Source: an uncultured Ruminococcus sp. (lineage in GTDB: Bacteria; Bacillota; Clostridia; Oscillospirales; Ruminococcaceae). Taken from it: a stretch of 59,708 bases of DNA. Below are positions 58,199 to 59,708 of this stretch, piece by piece; position 1 is the stretch's first letter, and each line of letters begins with the position of its first letter. The DNA lies in NCBI GenBank assembly GCA_902762785.1, contig CACWPL010000016.1, positions 1-59,708 of the forward strand, written 5' to 3'. The notes beneath the pieces are model-generated. The model was not told where the DNA came from. It did not search any database and saw only the letters and a program-made list of their open reading frames with translations. A program made the position numbers and the translations under genes.

Positions 58199-58999
58199 TT
58201 ACTTCGAGAGCTCGTAGGCGCGCTTGGTGCAGGCACGGCAGCACTCGTCCACCGTCTGCTCGAGCTTACCGGCATAGAGCTTGTCGAGGCCGGCGAGCGT
58301 GGTGCCGCCGGGCGAGGAGACCATGCGGATCAGCTCCTCGATCGTGTAGCCGGACTCCGTGAGCATCTTCGCGCTGCCGATCAGGCTCTGGGCAAAGAGC
58401 GGGAGCGATGTTTCCGGGGAAATACCCTCCCCTGCCGCATAGTCCACGAAGGCCTTGGCGAACAGGTAGATGAAGGCCGGCGAGGAGCCGTTGATCGCGA
58501 TGATCTCCTTCATCTTGTCCTCGGGGAGCTGTGCGCTGATGCCGCAGGCGTCGAAGAAGCCGCGGACGGTCTCGAACTCCTCCTGCGTGGTCGGCGGGCA
58601 GCATGCGAGCGCGGAGGCACCGGCACCGAGGAGCAGGGGCGTGTTCGGCATCACGAGCACGACCTTCGCGTCCGGGCGGGTCTTGCTGCGGATGTAGTCG
58701 GCGGTGATGCCGGCGGCGATGGAGATGAGCACGGTGTCGGCCGTGACGCCCTCGCGGATCTCGTCGAGGACGGTGTCGAACATCTGCGGCTTGACGGCCA
58801 GGAAGACATACTTCGCCTTCGCGAGCACCTCTACCCCGCTCGCACAGGGCGTCACACCGTCGGCGCGGAGCTGCTCGGTGCGCTCCGTGCTCGGATCGTA
58901 AGCAAATACCTGGGTCTCCTGTGCGGCCTTGCTGCCGAGGATGCCCTTGAGGATCGCGGTGCCCATATTGCCCGCGCCGATCGAACCAACTGTCGTCAT
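58199..58999 (-). CDS. proC: pyrroline-5-carboxylate reductase
   Basis: A 266-residue enzyme that makes proline from pyrroline-5-carboxylate. Rossmann motif TVGSIGAGNMGTAILKGIL, AVKPQMFDTVLDEI, MPNTPLLLGAGASAL and GSSPAFIYLFAKAFVD...LTESGYTIEELIRMVSSPGGTT, which is the family signature. Start 58999 follows AAGGAA; the in-frame ATG 59026 was not chosen. Confidence 0.95.
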   Translation of the reverse strand: MTTVGSIGAGNMGTAILKGILGSKAAQETQVFAYDPSTERTEQLRADGVTPCASGVEVLAKAKYVFLAVKPQMFDTVLDEIREGVTADTVLISIAAGITADYIRSKTRPDAKVVLVMPNTPLLLGAGASALACCPPTTQEEFETVRGFFDACGISAQLPEDKMKEIIAINGSSPAFIYLFAKAFVDYAAGEGISPETSLPLFAQSLIGSAKMLTESGYTIEELIRMVSSPGGTTLAGLDKLYAGKLEQTVDECCRACTKRAYELSK

Positions 59000-59029
59000 A
59001 ATATCGTTCCTTTCTATAATGCACATGCG

Positions 59030-59051
59030 ATGCAGCGCGAGCGCGCTGCAT
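59030..59051. repeat. 22-base near-perfect palindrome in the proC leader
   Basis: ATGCAGCGCG (59030-59039), AG, CGCGCTGCAT (59042-59051). With a 2-base loop it is a very stable leader hairpin or a dyad operator. Confidence 0.75.
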
Positions 59052-59064
59052 GGGATATACCCTT

Positions 59065-59093
59065 ATTATACTACAATTTATACAAAAATGCAA
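59065..59093 (-). promoter_or_regulatory. promoter of proC
   Basis: Minus strand TTGCAT (59093-59088), 17-bp spacer, TATAAT (59070-59065). Confidence 0.82.
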
Positions 59094-59138
59094 GTGTTTT
59101 TTTGTGATAGGGTGCAAAAGATAAGAGAACGGCCGCCA

Positions 59139-59171
59139 AAGAGCCCCCTGTGTATCACACAGAGGGCTCTT
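59139..59171 (-). terminator. terminator of the edge gene
   Basis: A 13-bp stem AAGAGCCC...CTGTG with its partner and a short TTT tail on the minus strand. Confidence 0.55.
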
Positions 59172-59173
59172 GA

Positions 59174-59708
59174 TCACGTCTCACCCTCCGACTCGGTCGG
59201 AGCAGGAGGTACATTCTTCTTCTTCAAGACATAGCCCGCGACCACGACCGCCATCAGGATCACGAACAGGCCGACCGACACGATACCGATGGGCAGCTCG
59301 ACGTCCAGCACAAACAGCCACCAGCAGAAAAACACCCCGCAAATGAGCCTGATCTTGTCCGTCAGCGCGGCGAGGGGCGCCTTCCCTGCCTTGGTCGCCT
59401 TGACGCAGACGATCTCCACGGCCGCAAGGATCGCGATGGCGGCGCCGTGCGGGATCAGCAGGAGGTGCTTGTCGAGGTAGGTGCCAAGGTTCGCGAAATG
59501 GGCAAGGCCGTGATAGGCGGGGTCGTTATAAAGCGCGGGGTCGCTGGGGAAGCGTTCCCAGCTCACTGCAAGGACGCAAAGGCCACCGGCGGCCAGGAGC
59601 CACGCGATCAGGCGGGAGAGACGGTGGAAGGAATCGGCCGATGGCGCTTGCTTTTGCACGCTGCGGTGCCGGATGCAGGTGACGATCTGGGCGATGATGC
59701 CGACGAAC
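59174..59708 (-). CDS. membrane protein of unknown function, 5' end outside the window
   Basis: The frame is open to the window edge: a further 16 codons before GTG 59659 (FVGIIAQIVTCIRHRS) read like a continuing helix. At least four hydrophobic segments and a basic C-terminus (YVLKKKNVPPAPTESEGET) are visible. No family recognised. The N-terminus is missing, so the start at GTG 59659 would be a mistake. Confidence 0.65.
   Translation of the reverse strand, partial: FVGIIAQIVTCIRHRSVQKQAPSADSFHRLSRLIAWLLAAGGLCVLAVSWERFPSDPALYNDPAYHGLAHFANLGTYLDKHLLLIPHGAAIAILAAVEIVCVKATKAGKAPLAALTDKIRLICGVFFCWWLFVLDVELPIGIVSVGLFVILMAVVVAGYVLKKKNVPPAPTESEGET

Overview
The window is a GC-rich, densely packed chromosomal segment from an anaerobic Clostridia-type Firmicute, most likely a Ruminococcus-like Oscillospiraceae. 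The evidence is a valS gene behind a T-box leader, AGGAGG-type ribosome sites, a secreted CAP protein with a type I dockerin, two class B sortases, the spore-coat operon cotJABC, a FeoB-associated Cys-rich protein, and ECF-type transport modules. Many promoters are textbook sigma-A sites (TTGACA-17 bp-TATAAT, often with an extended TGn), and they stand out because the surrounding DNA is so G+C rich. No rRNA, CRISPR array, insertion sequence or intact prophage was seen.

Layout. 0-2.7 kb: a PD-(D/E)XK-like protein, an EcoRI-type adenine methyltransferase and a SpoU/TrmH RNA methyltransferase in one overlapping operon. 2.7-6 kb: a DUF218 membrane protein, tRNA-Met, a water-type aquaporin, a small unknown gene and tRNA-His. 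6-7.8 kb: a sigma factor and membrane anti-sigma-like pair on the minus strand. 8-17.2 kb: housekeeping genes (ACT protein and UPF0210, thioredoxin-reductase-like protein, serine acetyltransferase, pullulanase, CAP-dockerin protein, malic enzyme, DUF218, HAD). 17.3-22.6 kb: T-box, valS, folC and two membrane genes. 22.8-27.7 kb: fucO, an inactive rhomboid, a beta-helix surface protein and an ATC-hydrolase-like pair.

27.8-36.7 kb is the most distinctive region. One tightly overlapping operon encodes an ECF S component, an AraC regulator, two exporter-fold ABC half-transporters, an ECF T protein and a fused double ECF ATPase. It converges on a truncated feoA and a FeoB-associated gene, and a TcmP/LCM-type methyltransferase lies just beyond. 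The operon and the feo leader share an exact 11-base element, TTAGCGATAGC. I infer a metal or metallophore uptake locus resembling YbtPQ-type importers combined with an ECF module.

36.8-40.8 kb: twin tRNA-Leu genes, then nifS-like ... thiI (tRNA thiolation). 41-46.3 kb: two class B sortases, a SpoIID-like protein with its motifs in permuted order, and cotJABC, so this is a surface and sporulation region; it also holds two parS-like palindromes. 46.5-48.5 kb: a Cys-cluster protein and purB. 48.6-53.7 kb: a three-gene envelope operon of unknown function (zinc ribbon/TPR membrane protein, second repeat-type membrane protein, secreted protein with a KPNIYLYP domain). 53.8-59.7 kb, minus strand: small membrane protein, pnp, rpsO with a long leader, DUF624 protein, proC, and a membrane protein cut by the window edge.

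Calls rest on reading motifs and reading frames by eye; no database search was run. Starts were moved from the longest open frame wherever a Shine-Dalgarno site decided the matter.
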